Assembly: GCA_949128115.1 (NCBI GenBank)
Contig: OX421962.1
Location: 43,237,745-43,301,744, forward strand
Direction: 5' to 3'
DNA length: 64,000 nt
Origin: Anaspis maculata
Lineage: Eukaryota > Arthropoda > Insecta > Coleoptera > Scraptiidae
The translations under genes were made by a program, and so were the position numbers. Shown piece after piece: positions 35,643 through 46,300 of this stretch; the first letter of the stretch is position 1, and every line of letters begins with the position of its first letter. The notes under the pieces are model-generated. The model had not been told where the DNA came from. It made no database searches and saw only the letters and a program-made list of their open reading frames with translations.

Positions 35643-35765
35643 TGGCGTCAAGTTGTCCCGGCGTCAAGTTGTCCCGCGTCAAGTTGTCCTGGCGTCAAGT
35701 TGTCCCGGCGTCAAGTCGGCCGCTTTAAAATTCCTGGCGTCAAGTTGTCCCGCGTCAAGTTGTCA
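35643..35765 (-). repeat. GGACAACTTGACGC minisatellite, inverted block
   Basis: About seven units of GGCGTCAAGTTGTCCC, the reverse complement of the block at 30851-30975. Both blocks carry CTTCTACAC just outside (30833-30845 and 35771-35779), though in the same orientation on the plus strand. 35100-35642 holds no recognised gene, only AAACTTGGTTTAAC-type inverted words at about 35460-35600. Confidence 0.88.
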
Positions 35766-36053
35766 TGTACGCCTTCTACACAATAATTACTACTAGTCCA
35801 GATTTTTGCTGTTTATTGATGGATAAAGGCATTTTGTCTGCCTTCTGTTCAAGTTAAATGACGTATTGCAAGTCAAGCTCCGTAAGATGAAGTTTCTATA
35901 ATTTTTTTACAGTGACATTTCCGTTTGACAAATGACATAAAGAACTATCAGCTCATTTAACAGCAAGACCATCGGCAAGACCCTATCTGTATACCAAATT
36001 TCAAGTCGATTGGAGTAACGCTTTTGTCGCTGCCCCTCAACTACACCACTTAT

Positions 36054-36201
36054 ACCTCGGGCTCCACCAAAATTTTAAGAGCAGATTGAATCTATCACGC
36101 TGATAGTTGCTATGCACCAGCCAATAGGATGGCCAGTTGCTTAGTTACTATCAGAGTGATAAAGTTATCGCGTTGATGAAAGTTTGGTGGAACCCGAGGT
36201 T
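36054..36201. mobile_element. Short MITE, copy B (ACCTCGG ends)
   Basis: The ends are ACCTCGGGCTCCACCAAAAT and TTTGGTGGAACCCGAGGT, with inner words GATTGAATCTATCACGCTGA and GGATGGCCAGTTGCTTAGTT matching the element at 20980-21124. About 148 bp, non-coding. Confidence 0.85.
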
Positions 36202-36359
36202 ACTCAGTAACTCGGATCTCGAAAACAGCTTTCTTCCGCTTATAAGGTCAAATTCAAAAAAAAAAGTACAAAAATAGCAAGAACAAACTACGCCCCCGAC
36301 CCCCTGGTAAAAATTGTGAATGGTTCCACCCCTCAGAAAATGTATCAATAACCCCACTA

Positions 36360-36485
36360 TCAATGTATTGAATGTCAATTTCAACCATTCATAAACTTCA
36401 ATATTGACAATTTTCCTCACACATATGTTCGCGACTGCCGCATGAGGGTGCTGAAACGGGCGGGATATTCAAAATGTGCAGAGAG
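36360..36485 (-). repeat. Dispersed repeat copy (partner at 10716-10840)
   Basis: The reverse complement of 10716-10840, sharing the palette GGGCGGGATATTCAAAATGT on the plus strand here. Unknown identity. Confidence 0.75.
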
Positions 36486-36554
36486 CGCCTATATTTGCTC
36501 ATCGTAGTTCGGTAACGCAATCACAAGTGAAATCTCAAACACTGTTGCAATATA

Positions 36555-38358
36555 CAGGGTGTTAGATACTAGTTATCACAAACTTTGAGGGATCATTCCC
36601 CATCAAAAATAAGGCCGAATGGGAGTAAAATTCATGGTTCTATAACGATTCTTTGAAAAGATACAGGGTGTTGAAGTTGACTTTTTTAAATCGATTTTCC
36701 ATCGCAACGTTTGAACCGTTGAAGCGATTTCAATGAAATTTGAACCAAAGTTTACTTAAGTAAATCTCCATCGAATAATAATACCGCTATTTATCAAAAT
36801 TTTCCAGAAGGGTAGATAATAGGGGGAGTGTCCCTTCTCTCTCCTCTATTTTATCTCTTCTGATTATTTGTTGAAATCGTTTATGTTTTCAGATTCTACA
36901 TTCAGCTTAAAACAAAAAGTTACTTTTGCCAAATTGTAATAAGAGGCTTTATTTTAGAGATATTCGGGGTTCTAAACTTCGGAAAACATCTCGAAATCGC
37001 CATTTTCCAGAGTCCAAACTGTTTTTCTCTGAAAACGCCTTATTTCTCAGCAAAAAATGACAGAATCAACCTGAAATACCTATAATAGTATATTATTCAA
37101 CGAGCATATAATGATAGTTATGATCCACAAGGGTGTAAATTAGGACACGAGCGATAGCGAGTGTCGTAAAACACCCGAGTGGATTATAACCATTATATGC
37201 AAGTAGAATACTGTGCTTTATCTACGACAATTCAAGAATGAGAATAATTTTGTTGGATGAACCTCCATTATTATTTTGTCTAATAATGAAGTTTCTACCA
37301 CGTAAACCGTTCAATGATTGAGACGCAAGGCACTGAATGACCACCTGACAAATTATTTTGCCACTGCGGCTGCAAAGGATTGCAGCACGCACGGCGTTGG
37401 TGGATAGTGGACGACAGCCCGCCAAGAAGACAGCCAACCTGCAGCCAACACAAGTCGACTTTTCTGGTAGTAGATTCAGGACCATTGATTTCGCCGCTTC
37501 TAAAATTTCTGAAGGTTCATACTCTACGTTTTTCGTAGGAATTCCTTCTGGCTTCGTGAATGTAGAAAAATAAAAATTCACAGTGACAAGTACCTGATAC
37601 ATTTTATTTGACTTTTGACTAAAAATCAAGCCATCTCATAAGCCTCCTTGATATGTTGCATTTACGGAAATTGCCACTTCCGGTTGGTTGGAGGCATTGG
37701 GTTATGAGCCCATAGCCCACGGGGCGGGGCTTTGGTAGTGCGAGTTATGAATGTCATTAATTGATCAGAAACGCGTAGTCAATGTCAGAATTATTCAATA
37801 GGAGTAGATGAAACATTTTATAGTTCAGGAATCGTGAGTTTTTTTTTAGATTTTAATTCTTAAGCCTTTGAAATTGAAAGTCGCGATTTCGAGGCGTTTT
37901 CCAAAGTTTCAAACGCAAATATTTCGGAATAGAACTGAAGCCTTTAATCAAAATTTTGCAATATTAAACTTTTTTTTCTAAATTGAATGTAGAATCCAAA
38001 AACATAAACAATTTCAAAATATAATCAGGTGAGGTGAAAATAGGGGAGAATAAAAGGGGCACTTCCCCTATTATCTACCCCCTCCCGAGAAAATTTTTGA
38101 TTAATCGAGATATTATTATTAGATGGAGACTTATTTGAGTGAACTTTGGTTCAAATTGGATTGAAATGGGCTCAAGCGAGGGTTCAACGGTTCAGAAGTA
38201 ACGGTGAAAAACCGATTTAAAAAAGTCAACTTCAAACTTCAACACCCTGTATCTTTTTAAGGAAGCATTTTAGGACCATGAGTTTTATCTCCATTTGACC
38301 TTATTTTTGATGGGCAATCATCCCTCAAAGTTTGTAATAACCAGTACCTAACACCCTG
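36555..38358. mobile_element. Giant palindrome (foldback element) 4, TA duplication
   Basis: The ends are CAGGGTGTTAG and CTAACACCCTG, each next to TA (36553-36554, 38359-38360). The arms (about 36555-37020 and 37890-38358) include GAACCGTTGAAGCGATTTCA, AAATTTGAACCAAAGTTTAC and TAGATAATAGGGGGAGTGTC with inverted partners. A second CAGGGTGTTGAAG lies 110 bp inside each end. The loop of about 870 bp contains a separate hairpin (37096-37205) and a weak frame at 37222-37629. It is related in sequence to the palindrome near 40.3-41.85 kb. Confidence 0.87.
37096..37205. repeat. 110-bp hairpin with ACACGAGCGATAGCGAGTGTC core
   Basis: Outer arms GCATATAATGATAGTTATGA and TTATAACCATTATATGC pair with few mismatches, then ACAAGGGTGT pairs with ACACCCGAGT, and the loop itself contains the inverted words GACACGAGCG / GCGAGTGTCG. 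Function unknown; possibly a small palindromic element or the left-over end of one. Confidence 0.7.
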
Positions 38359-38988
38359 TAAGTATAAGGCATTGTGGATATAGAGCACAGATTATATAGA
38401 GTATAGGCTCGAGTATAGGGCCTACCTAGCGGACGCGGATAAACCCGTGCCAAGTAGGTACCTAATGCATTTTACAGTGAAATACGAGTAGTAAAGTTGG
38501 CTTTCATTATATCCATTCAGATTGCAAGCTTTAACTGCTAAAGTTTTCTAATCAAGAGCTTTCTCTGTATTTAACGTCTGGAGGTTGCTGTTTTTGCAAA
38601 GGAATTAGCATATTTCTGCTTTATGGCACTGTTTATATGTATTAGACTTTACGCCCTCGAAATTCACCCCGACACACTTTAATGAATTATCGGTCCATTC
38701 CACACTCTCTAACGACGATGAAACTAAATTATTATGGTCATTAAAAGTTAATAATATTATCGGTGTTATGTCGGTGGCGGCATGCCCGCTCGGACCTTTT
38801 TGCCATAATATACTGTCCTTTGGTATTTATGTGCAGCATAGAAGGTCTACAGTAAACTTGGGCATAGATTTGAAGAAGGATTTCACCCGAGAATATTTCT
38901 CAAAGAACTGAAATTGCGTTATCATAAGGACGTAATTACAACAAAAAAGACGACGATCGGGTTATTAAGACAAATACAATAATCTCAC

Positions 38989-38997
38989 TATAAAAGG
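38989..38997 (+). promoter_or_regulatory. TATA box candidate
   Basis: TATAAAAGG is followed 17-25 bp downstream by GTGCACAGCC, where an initiator could lie. It stands outside any recognised repeat and about 300 bp upstream of a possible first coding exon. Candidate core promoter only. Confidence 0.35.
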
Positions 38998-39293
38998 CCC
39001 TTTTGTCCTGTGCACAGCCAAGTATTTCAAAGAAGGTTTGTAAATTCGTGTACGTCAGGTTGGACGAGATAAATTACACAGGCCAATGCCTTCAAATTTG
39101 AATTACAAAGGATTTAAATTAACAATCTGTCTGCTGCATCTAATTTTTTCTTTACTAAAAATAATTAGATGAAAATAAAGCGAGTGTCCCATTCTAAAGG
39201 ACCTTATAAAGACAATAAGCGCCGGTTTTTAGTGAACTATTTTTGTGTTTCAGCAGAATAAAGCCCTTTGTAAGTAAGTAATCAAGTTTTAGA

Positions 39294-39355
39294 ATGACGA
39301 AGACTGCAAAAACGATGTCAACATCAGAATCTTTCAGAAGTCAACCTCTTGAAGC
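39294..39355 (+). CDS. Possible first coding exon of a host gene, weak
   Basis: After an acceptor-like TTTTGTGTTTCAG (ending 39253) an ATG at 39294 opens 20 codons plus two bases, rich in Ser, Thr and Lys, ending at a strong donor GCGTAAGTAAAG (GTAAGT from 39356). Together with the TATA box at 38989 and a donor-like AAGGTTTGTAAA near 39034 this gives promoter, 5' UTR exon, intron and start exon in order. I could not find the next exon in the window and recognise no family. It could be chance. Confidence 0.25.
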
Positions 39356-39359
39356 GTAA

Positions 39360-40315
39360 GTAAAGTATATGTACCAATTATAGTCCTTTACCTACCTACC
39401 TACCGTATATAGGTACACAAGTATTTACGTTTTTGTTTGAAACGTCACAGTTATCCACCCTTTCCGCTTATTCATCAAACATAAATGACGAGGCTGTCAA
39501 GAAAACAGAATATAACACCGATATCTAATAATTAATTGTTATGCTTTTGTAAGTTGCTTTTCTTGAAATGAATTTCCTACGTACTACTACAAACTTACCA
39601 AGTTCAAATCATTCAGGATCATCAGGATCTTTCAGTCTCGAACTATACCTAAACATCAACCTCATTATTATGTTTGGTGAATGGATAATGGGTACTTACG
39701 GCAAATGAAAGACCAAATTTGCTATTATATTTCACTGTACTATGATAGAGGATACGTCTCTAAACGTATTTATTTAGGTACAGCGCAAAAATACTTACAA
39801 ATCGAAATTTTGCAGAAGTATTCAATATTTTTGACTTCAATGATGAACATGAGTAAGAATTCAACGTTTGATGTACCTACCTATCGATCCTTGGCACAAA
39901 GACTCTCGGTGCATTGCGGATAGTTCCAAGAGAATTGTCATCATCCATGCAGACGGGTTACAATGGCTATTTCTGAACGACAATAATTACTGGTGCGCTT
40001 ACCTATAATACTGATGCTCTATCCCCGATGAATTTCAAACAGTTTTTTTTTTATATATTGCATAGTGCCTTTCAGTTTTAGCTTTTCAAACTCTACAAAG
40101 CTTTTAACGGAAAATCTGCTTTGCACAAAAAAATCTATTGCGGCAAACATTTCACTTGGAAATCCCGATTGGTTCCTCTGACAACAGCTCTCTGCAAAAA
40201 ATCCGAATGCGGTGAGCGTTATGGCGCGTACAGACTTGAGCATTTGCTTGCGCAGGAACGTACAGTTGTTGCTAGCTCATAAATGAAAACACTTTGACAC
40301 TGACACTGTTTTTTG
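39360..40315. other. No recognised feature
   Basis: If the exon ending at 39355 is real this would be its intron. Otherwise I see only short TACCTACC runs (about 39389-39402) and unsupported frames (39681-39923, 40019-40243). Confidence 0.4.
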
Positions 40316-40662
40316 TTAAGTTGGAATAAAAAAATAGTTTTTCTTTGCATAACTTTTGAACCGTTCAACCGATTCTGTTCAAATTTGAACCAAAGTTTAC
40401 TGAAATAGGTCTCTATCAAACAATGGTAACACATCTTATGAAACGTTTTTGGGGGTGAAGATAATAGAGGTGTCCCTCTTTTTCCCCTGTATTTTACTCT
40501 CCTAATTATTTCTGGGAACCGTTTCAATTTTTGAATTTTACGTTTGAAATCTCCAGTCTCAAGAGCCCAATTTTTTTCTCAAAAAAGGTGGTTCATCAAC
40601 TTAAAACACCTAGAAAACCTATTTTAGTAGAGGAATCATCACCGAAGTTTCAAACCGAAATA

Positions 40663-41553
40663 CAGGGTCCGGCGACAGGACTGAACGGTTTTTAATAGGC
40701 CAGTGTGCAGAAACAGAGAATATATTTGTAAAAACTACAACTAAAGCTGAAAGTACAATTCTGGAAATTTATTATGATACATTTAGTTTGTAAAAATCAC
40801 ATCCCTAAGATGACCATCGTCTTCTTCTATGCATTGCTGCAATCTGTTCCTGAAAGCGAGCATCCACGTCTGAGTAATTCCTCGGTTATCGCATTAATTC
40901 CTTCCCGCATCCTCTCTTTTAGTTCATGAATTGTTTGGGGACGGGTAGAGTACAGAAAAAAATCCGGGGCCGTTAAGTCCGGCGATCTTGCAGGCCAAGC
41001 AATGTCGCCGAGCCTTGAAATTAGGCGATTCGGGAACATGCCCTGCAAGACATCAATACTCCGTCTAGCTGTATGGGTCGTAGCTTCGTCTTGTTGGAAC
41101 CATATCCCATCTTGATCTATTCTTTGGAGTTCCGCAGACACAAACGTTCCCAGCATTTCAATGTATCAATCTGAATTGACTGCAACGGTGTGGTCGTTTT
41201 TTTCAAAGAAGTATGGCCTAATTACACCAAATGGGGATACTCCACACCACACCGTTACTTTTTGGTCAAGAAGTGGGTTTTCATGGATTTCTCTTGAGTT
41301 GTGTTCTGCCCAATAGCGGAAGTTCTGCCTATTAACGTACCCGCTGAGGTAGAAAAGGGCTTCGTCAGACATGATGAGTTTATTAAGGATCTCCGCATTG
41401 TTGTTTAAGATCCTTGAAAATTGACATTGTACTTATACAAAACTTCCAACAATAAGGTACAATTCTGTCACTATTTGACTTACATCAAATAGTGATCAAC
41501 AGTATTTCCATAGCAGTCTTTTCAAAACCGTTCATACCTGTCGCCGGACCCTG
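40663..41553 (-). mobile_element. Deleted mariner-group element, TA duplication
   Basis: The ends are CAGGGTCCGGCGACAGGACT and, on the other strand, CAGGGTCCGGCGACAGGTAT, both next to TA (40661-40662, 41554-41555). At 891 bp it is shorter than an autonomous copy (usually about 1.2-1.4 kb for this group) and has lost the N-terminal half of its transposase gene. Confidence 0.93.
40827..41425 (-). pseudogene. Mariner-group transposase, C-terminal half, one stop and a deletion
   Basis: The reading runs on the minus strand from about 41425 through EILNKLIMSDEA (first catalytic D), SGYVNRQNFRYWAEHN, VWCGVSPFGVIRPYFFE, WFQQDEATTHTARRSID (second D) and WPARSPDLTAPDFF (third D). By my count 36 residues separate the last two Ds. 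An in-frame TGA at 41166-41168 falls just before YIEMLGTF, most simply a CGA to TGA change. After DFFLY about eight residues usual in the family are missing in frame before STRPQTIHELKERM. The N-terminal helix-turn-helix half is absent. Cut-and-paste DNA transposase in origin; now inactive. Confidence 0.92.
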
Positions 41554-41879
41554 TACATTTATCAAAAACGAAGCCTCTAATCAATTTTTTTTTTGTTTAA
41601 ATTGAACGCAGAATTCAAAAATTGAAACCGTTTTCAAAAATATTCAGGGGGGGGGGGGGTTAAAAATAGGGGGAAAGGGGGGAGTACCCCCCATTATCTT
41701 CAACCCTAAAAACGTCTGATGAAAAATTTGTTAATATTGTTCAATAAAGACCTGTCTTAATAAACTTCGGTTTGAATTGGAATAAAATTGGCTGAGCGGT
41801 TCAAAAAGTATGCAAAAAAAACTGTTTTTAAAAAACAACTTTGAAGGCCTGTATCTCCGTTATTATATGTTTGGGAGGG

Positions 41880-42250
41880 TATGTTTGTTAACAAAAGTCC
41901 CCTTACTTTTCAATTTTCCATCTCTCTGTGAGTTTTGTGACACTCATTCCGGGACACTCTGTATTATCTTCGCCCCTAAAAATATTCAATAAAATGCGTT
42001 ACTATTGTTCAATAAAGACCAATTTCGGTAAACTTTGGTTTAACTTTGAACAAAATCGGTTAAACGGTTCAAAACGAGGCTCAAAAATTATGCAAAAACT
42101 ATTTTTTCATACCTAATTAAAGGCCTGTATCTCTATTATTATACGTTTGCAAGAATATGTTTATTAGGAAAAGAAAAGTCCCCTTTTTTTTCAATTCGCT
42201 ATCTCCCTGTAAATTTTGTTCAATTAATTTCGGGACATCTATACTTAGAG
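41880..42250 (+). repeat. Direct partial copy of the palindrome-5 arm
   Basis: CGGGACACTCTGTATTATCT, TTCAATAAAGACCAATTTCG, GGTTAAACGGTTCAAAACGA and AGGCCTGTATCTCTATTATT repeat, in the same orientation, the order found at 41690-41930. It may be a tandem duplication within the element. Confidence 0.65.
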
Positions 42251-42937
42251 GCGAATTTGAATTTTCTTTCACCGAAAATTCTACATCGGTACGACCCACA
42301 GGTCAATGGTAATGAATTTTTGAGAATGACCCCAAAGTTACGGCTCGGCGGCAAAGTTTATTCTTTATTGCTTGCTGGCGCTTGAAATCTTCTCCAAACA
42401 AGGCGGAGTTCTAGACAAGAAAGACTTAAATTCCAATAGGTAGCTCATGGCCTTGGTACTTGAATCAAGAAATATCTTGCTGAAATAACGACAAACAATT
42501 ATTACAACAGTAACATTCTAGTGTATGGCGGCGTCGCCGAACGAATACTGAAATTCACAACTGGACTTGGGAAGTTATCACATGCGGACAAGTATCCGTT
42601 GCCCGTTCTCATGAAAATACATGAGTACATGACCGAATAAGTTATATTAAGAGAAGAATTTGAACTTTCTTTTTAAATTCCACTTTGCTACGACCCCCGG
42701 GTCAATAGTTACGAGTTTTTGAAATCTATCGCAAACCTACGGCTCGGAGCCACGCACAAAAGATCTTATAAGTCGCAGTGCAGAAAGGATCCTCCGAAAC
42801 CAAACGATCACCTTTAATCTACGGCTCGGAGCAGTGGTTGAAGCTCTGCAGTTTATTCGCAACCCTGCAAATTATTGAAAATATGCGCATGTGTTTCCGA
42901 CAGTCCGACAGTTAAACAGTGCAATTCAACTGTTTGA

Positions 42938-43360
42938 GGTGGGTCTTCCACTGAAGCAGTCAGGAACTAGCAACTGGCAATGAGTAATAGGCAATATTAT
43001 TTTGACTATCTTTCGCACTCAAGCAATAATAAGATTGTTGCGTATGAAAATTGTACAATCTTCGGCAATAGGTACCTACCTACCTAGTGACTGTGAGTGA
43101 CAATATGTCCTGCGATTTTCACGTTCGCTGGAATGGCCTTCCGCAGACTTTTTCGAGGCACTCACTTTTACTGTGCTCTTTTTTTGTGAAGTCATAAATA
43201 CAGGGGTGCTTCTCCACCACTCCACGAATTTGATGTTGAATACCGGGTCGTCTGGCATATTTTTCCAAGTGGTAGGTACTAGTTCAACGGTATTAGACAT
43301 TACTTCACCACCCTGGCACCCTGCTGGTATTGCTCAACTACTGCCCCAATATATCGGTTT
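42938..43360 (+). repeat. Cassette copy 1 with its own central insert
   Basis: The left part (about 42938-43105) runs from GGTCTTCCACTGAAGCAG through ATTGTACAATCTTCGGCAAT and GGTACCTACC to TAGTGACTGTGAGTGACAAT, then ATG. The right part (about 43272-43350) has ATTACTTCACCACCCTGGCA and AACTACTGCCCCAATATATC. Both parts match copy 2, but the 165-bp centre does not. The centre opens a 30-residue frame (43105-43197) beginning MSCDFHVRWNGLPQTF, faintly like the FxxRWN start of insect BTB domains, then stops. Confidence 0.6.
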
Positions 43361-43447
43361 TTTAAAAGCGGGTCTCTCACTGGAGCAATCGGCAACCAGC
43401 AACTAGCAATAAGCAACCGGTAATATTATTGCTAAAGGCATTTCCCA

Positions 43448-43870
43448 TGAAATCAAGTGGAGGGTCTCACACTGAAGCAATCAGAAACTTGCAACCGGCA
43501 ATAAGCAATAGGCAATATTATTTTGATTAGCTCTCACACTGAAGCAACAATAAGTTGGTTGCGTACGAAGATTGTACGATCTTCGGCAGTGTAGGTACCT
43601 ACCTATAGTGACTGTGAGTGACAGTATGGCCGACGAAGACGACTCTGGACGAAGAAATAATAATGATGTGGTGGCATTCGAGGAGAAGGAGACAAATGGG
43701 AAGACACTGAGTGATCCTGCTTTTGCAGAGCTGATAATCCATAGGGCCAATGTTTTTGTTAAGGAACTTGAAGCGGTACGGTACTAGAAATTACTTCATC
43801 ACCATGGCATCCTGCTCGCATTGGTCAACTACTGCTCCGGTATATCGGTTTTCGACATGCAGCAATATCG
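43448..43870 (+). repeat. Cassette copy 2 with a different central insert
   Basis: The left part (about 43448-43625) repeats the copy-1 order, ending in TAGTGACTGTGAGTGACAGT then ATGG. The right part (about 43771-43860) repeats ATTACTTCATCACCATGGCA and AACTACTGCTCCGGTATATC. The centre is unrelated to copy 1: an ATG at 43626 opens a 53-residue acidic frame (MADEDDSGRRNNNDVVAFEE, later AELIIHRANVFVKELEA) to a TAG at 43785. No family is recognised. It may be a captured exon, with GTACGG as its old donor. Confidence 0.6.
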
Positions 43871-44153
43871 CCGGCAATAAAAATTGCAGCAACAGGCAAT
43901 AATTTCTAGAAGGCGTTATCCTATAGCTTCAATGTGAGACCCTCTATTTGATTGAATGGGAAATGCCTTTAGCAATAATATTGCCGGTTGCTGATTGCTT
44001 CAGTGGGAGACCCGCCTAACATGCAGGAGTATCGCCGGCAATAAAATTTTGCAGCAACAGGCAACAATTTCTCGGAAACGATATCGAATTGCTTCAGTGT
44101 GTGACTTTTTTAGCGCACTTCTCCAAACGGGAAGGCGCTTTTGTCCTCGCTTT

Positions 44154-44243
44154 GTCCGTCCGTCCGTCCGTCCGTCCGTCCGTCCGTCCGTCCGTCCGTC
44201 CGTCCGTCCGTCTGTCCGTCCGTCCGTCCGTCCGTCTGTCCCC
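44154..44243 (+). repeat. (TCCG)n microsatellite
   Basis: About 22 TCCG units with two TCTG interruptions. It creates artificial frames with a Ser-Val-Arg-Pro repeat (43995-44378, 44089-44298). The strand-flipped (GGAC)n runs at 18.98, 20.03 and 20.74 kb have similar flanks, so the repeat is a part of a dispersed element that has expanded here. Confidence 0.95.
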
Positions 44244-45589
44244 GCATCTAGTCCTAGACGAAAAGGTTTTTGCGAAATTTTTTTACTCCATTGGGTAGCT
44301 CATGACCTTGTATCCCGAACCAAGAAAAATCTTGACGAAATAATAATAAACAATGACAATAATAACAATTTAGTGTGACGCGGCATCGCCGTTGAATGCT
44401 GCATTTCAGAAGCCGGCCTGATCTCGAAAGTTATCACATGCGAGGAAGTACCCGATCTTATCATTTTACCATAATACATATGCAAAGTTATATTTAGAGA
44501 ATGATTTGAACTTTATTTTAATGAAAATTTCACATCGGTGCGAGGTGCCGATTAGTAGTTATTAATTTTTGAAAATGACTCCGAAACTACGGCTCGGCCG
44601 CAAATGATTTATTCGTTGCTTGCTGGTGCTTGATATCCTTTCCTCCGAACAAAACGAAATTCAATACAGAAAATATTTCAACTCGAATGGGTAGCTCATG
44701 GCCTTGGTACGCGAATCAAGAAAAATTTTGCCGAAATAATCATGAACAATTACAAAAATAACATTTTGGTGTAGGGCGGCTTCGCCGATCAAGTGCTGGC
44801 ATTCGCGGTAAGATGTAGAAAGTTGCGATATGCAGGCAACTACAATTTCTTAATGAAATACATCACTGCATGTACGGCATTATATTTAGAGAACAATTTG
44901 AACTTTCTTTTGACAAAAACCCCACTTCGATCCGACCGTTGGGTCAATTGTTATCAATTTTTGAAAACGACCGCAAAGCCACGGCTCGGCGCATATTACA
45001 CGACCCTACAAATTTAAAATCAGACGTGCCGAAATAGTAATTGAACATTTTGAAATAGTCAATACTAGGTACCTGAAGGATTATGGCACTCAAATTACGA
45101 AAGATGTTCGCTCAATAACAAAAAAAAAGTAGGTAGGTATCACTAAAAATCATGTGACAAGGCTACCATTTTGTCGGTTTTTCGATAAAAAAGAAATGTT
45201 CCAATTCAAAAGTGAACCCGATATTAGTGTTCAGGAGGTCGAAATCAGTTGGAGAACATTTTTTTATATAAGTAACAGAATGACGCTAATGTGGCCGGTT
45301 TGTCTGTCTGTCTGTCCGAGTCCGTGCAGAAATTAAGACGCTGTACTCCTTCTCGAGAATTGAAACAAGAGTCTTGGAACTTTTTTCCGATTAATAGCTG
45401 ATGTCCCCAAGGGTGGCCAATGGGCACTATTTTTGTTATCCATACATCGTTATCATTATTCTCAAAAAACAGAGATCTCCTGTGCACTTCGATGAAGTTG
45501 AACTTCTCCTCGGGAAATAAAGCTACAGCCCTTGAAGATTGAACTTTATCCGGTGGATAGCTTAGGTCCTCAAGGACCAAATAGGCAGG

Positions 45590-46005
45590 TTGGCTTTCAT
45601 AATTCGGCCGCCATCTTGGCTGCCATATTGAAATTTCTTATTAGTGGAACGATTGTCATGAAACTTGAAACTTACCCTTGTCTAGTACGATCATTCTTAT
45701 TTTCAAGCCAAATTTCATGATTGCCCCACCATCTTGGCCGCCATATTGAAATCTCTTATAAGTGGAAGGATTTTCATGAAACTTGAGAGTTACGCTTGTC
45801 TCGTACGATCATTCGTATTTTCAAGCTGAGTTTCATAATTCTGCCGCCATCTTGGCTGCCATATTGAAATCTCTTGTTAGTGGAACGATTTTCATGAAAC
45901 TTGGAACTTACCCTTGTCTAGTACGATCATTTTGATTTTCAAGCCGAATTTCATGATTCTGTCGATATTTTGGCCGCCATATTGCAATTTTTTGCCCAAG
46001 ACGGT
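45590..46005 (-). repeat. Tandem repeat of about 123 bp, BEL target
   Basis: Three to four units share CCGCCATCTTGGC(T/C)GCCATA, TTGAAATCTCTTATTAGTGG, TTCATGAAACTTG and CTTGTCTAGTACGATCATT. It is the reverse-orientation paralogue of 19190-19560. It ends in AAGACGGT, where ACGGT (46001-46005) is the left target duplication of the BEL element; the repeat's other side continues at 52800-52900. Confidence 0.9.
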
Positions 46006-46138
46006 TGTCGGGTTCCTCCTAGTTCCTTCTGGTTCATAGTACAGTATTCTAGTTCCTACACTTTCCTTGTGTTGGTACCGCTCTATTTGCACCCTGCTTT
46101 GCAGAGGATGGCAGGGAGAGGGTGGTTCACCGGAAGTG

Positions 46139-46146
46139 TATAAATA
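46139..46146 (+). promoter_or_regulatory. TATA box of the BEL LTR
   Basis: TATAAATA follows CGGAAGTG in the 5' LTR, upstream of a pyrimidine-rich CTCCTATTTTTCTCC tract. It probably marks the U3/R boundary region for transcription start about 30 bp downstream. The 3' LTR has the same box. Confidence 0.7.
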
Positions 46147-46300
46147 CGTGGACACAAATTTAAAACGTCCTATTTATCTCCTATTTTTCTCCTATTTCTC
46201 CTATTCTCACTATTCAAGTCTATTACACTCATACGCTTACATGCATTCATACGCATTATACAAATTATACAATTATAAACGACATAAACATTAAGTGCGA

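Larger units (their letters stand above)
40316..41850. repeat. Palindromic repeat 5, split by a mariner
   Basis: The left arm (about 40316-40660) and right arm (about 41556-41850) are reverse complements: AACTTTTGAACCGTTCAACC, AACCAAAGTTTACTGAAATA, GAAGATAATAGAGG and AACCGTTTCAATTTTTGAAT have inverted partners on the right. The mariner at 40663-41553 occupies the centre. The arms share words with palindrome 4. A direct partial copy of the right arm follows at about 41930-42240. The long G run at 41648-41660 lies in the right arm. Confidence 0.8.
42229..45010 (+). repeat. Mosaic of diverged units with TAGCTCATGGCCTTGGTAC
   Basis: A unit recurs at about 42240-42560, 42640-42770 (partial), 44270-44620 and 44690-45000. 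It is built from TTTGAACTTTCTTTT, a CGACC..GGGTCAAT word, CTACGGCTCGG, GGGTAGCTCATGGCCTTGGT, GAATCAAGAAAAATCTTG and GGCGGCGTCGCCGA. Between copies lie stretches of short words like GCAATAAGCAACCGGCAATA (43380-43550, 43860-44100) which also occur at 52905-52990. No protein is recognised. Confidence 0.7.

Noticed and set aside
37222..37629. 135-residue minus-strand frame containing EILEAAKSMVLNLLPEKS
   Set aside because: The segment faintly recalls the start of Crypton-like tyrosine recombinase proteins, but the residues after it do not continue the family and no catalytic residues are visible. Left as unsupported.
43105..43197. BTB/POZ domain gene start
   Set aside because: Only the FHVRWN words fit. 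The frame stops after 30 residues and no downstream exon continues the domain.
43995..44378. 127-residue frame with a Ser-Val-Arg-Pro repeat
   Set aside because: It is the translation of the (TCCG)n microsatellite in one of its frames, and the other frames are equally open.
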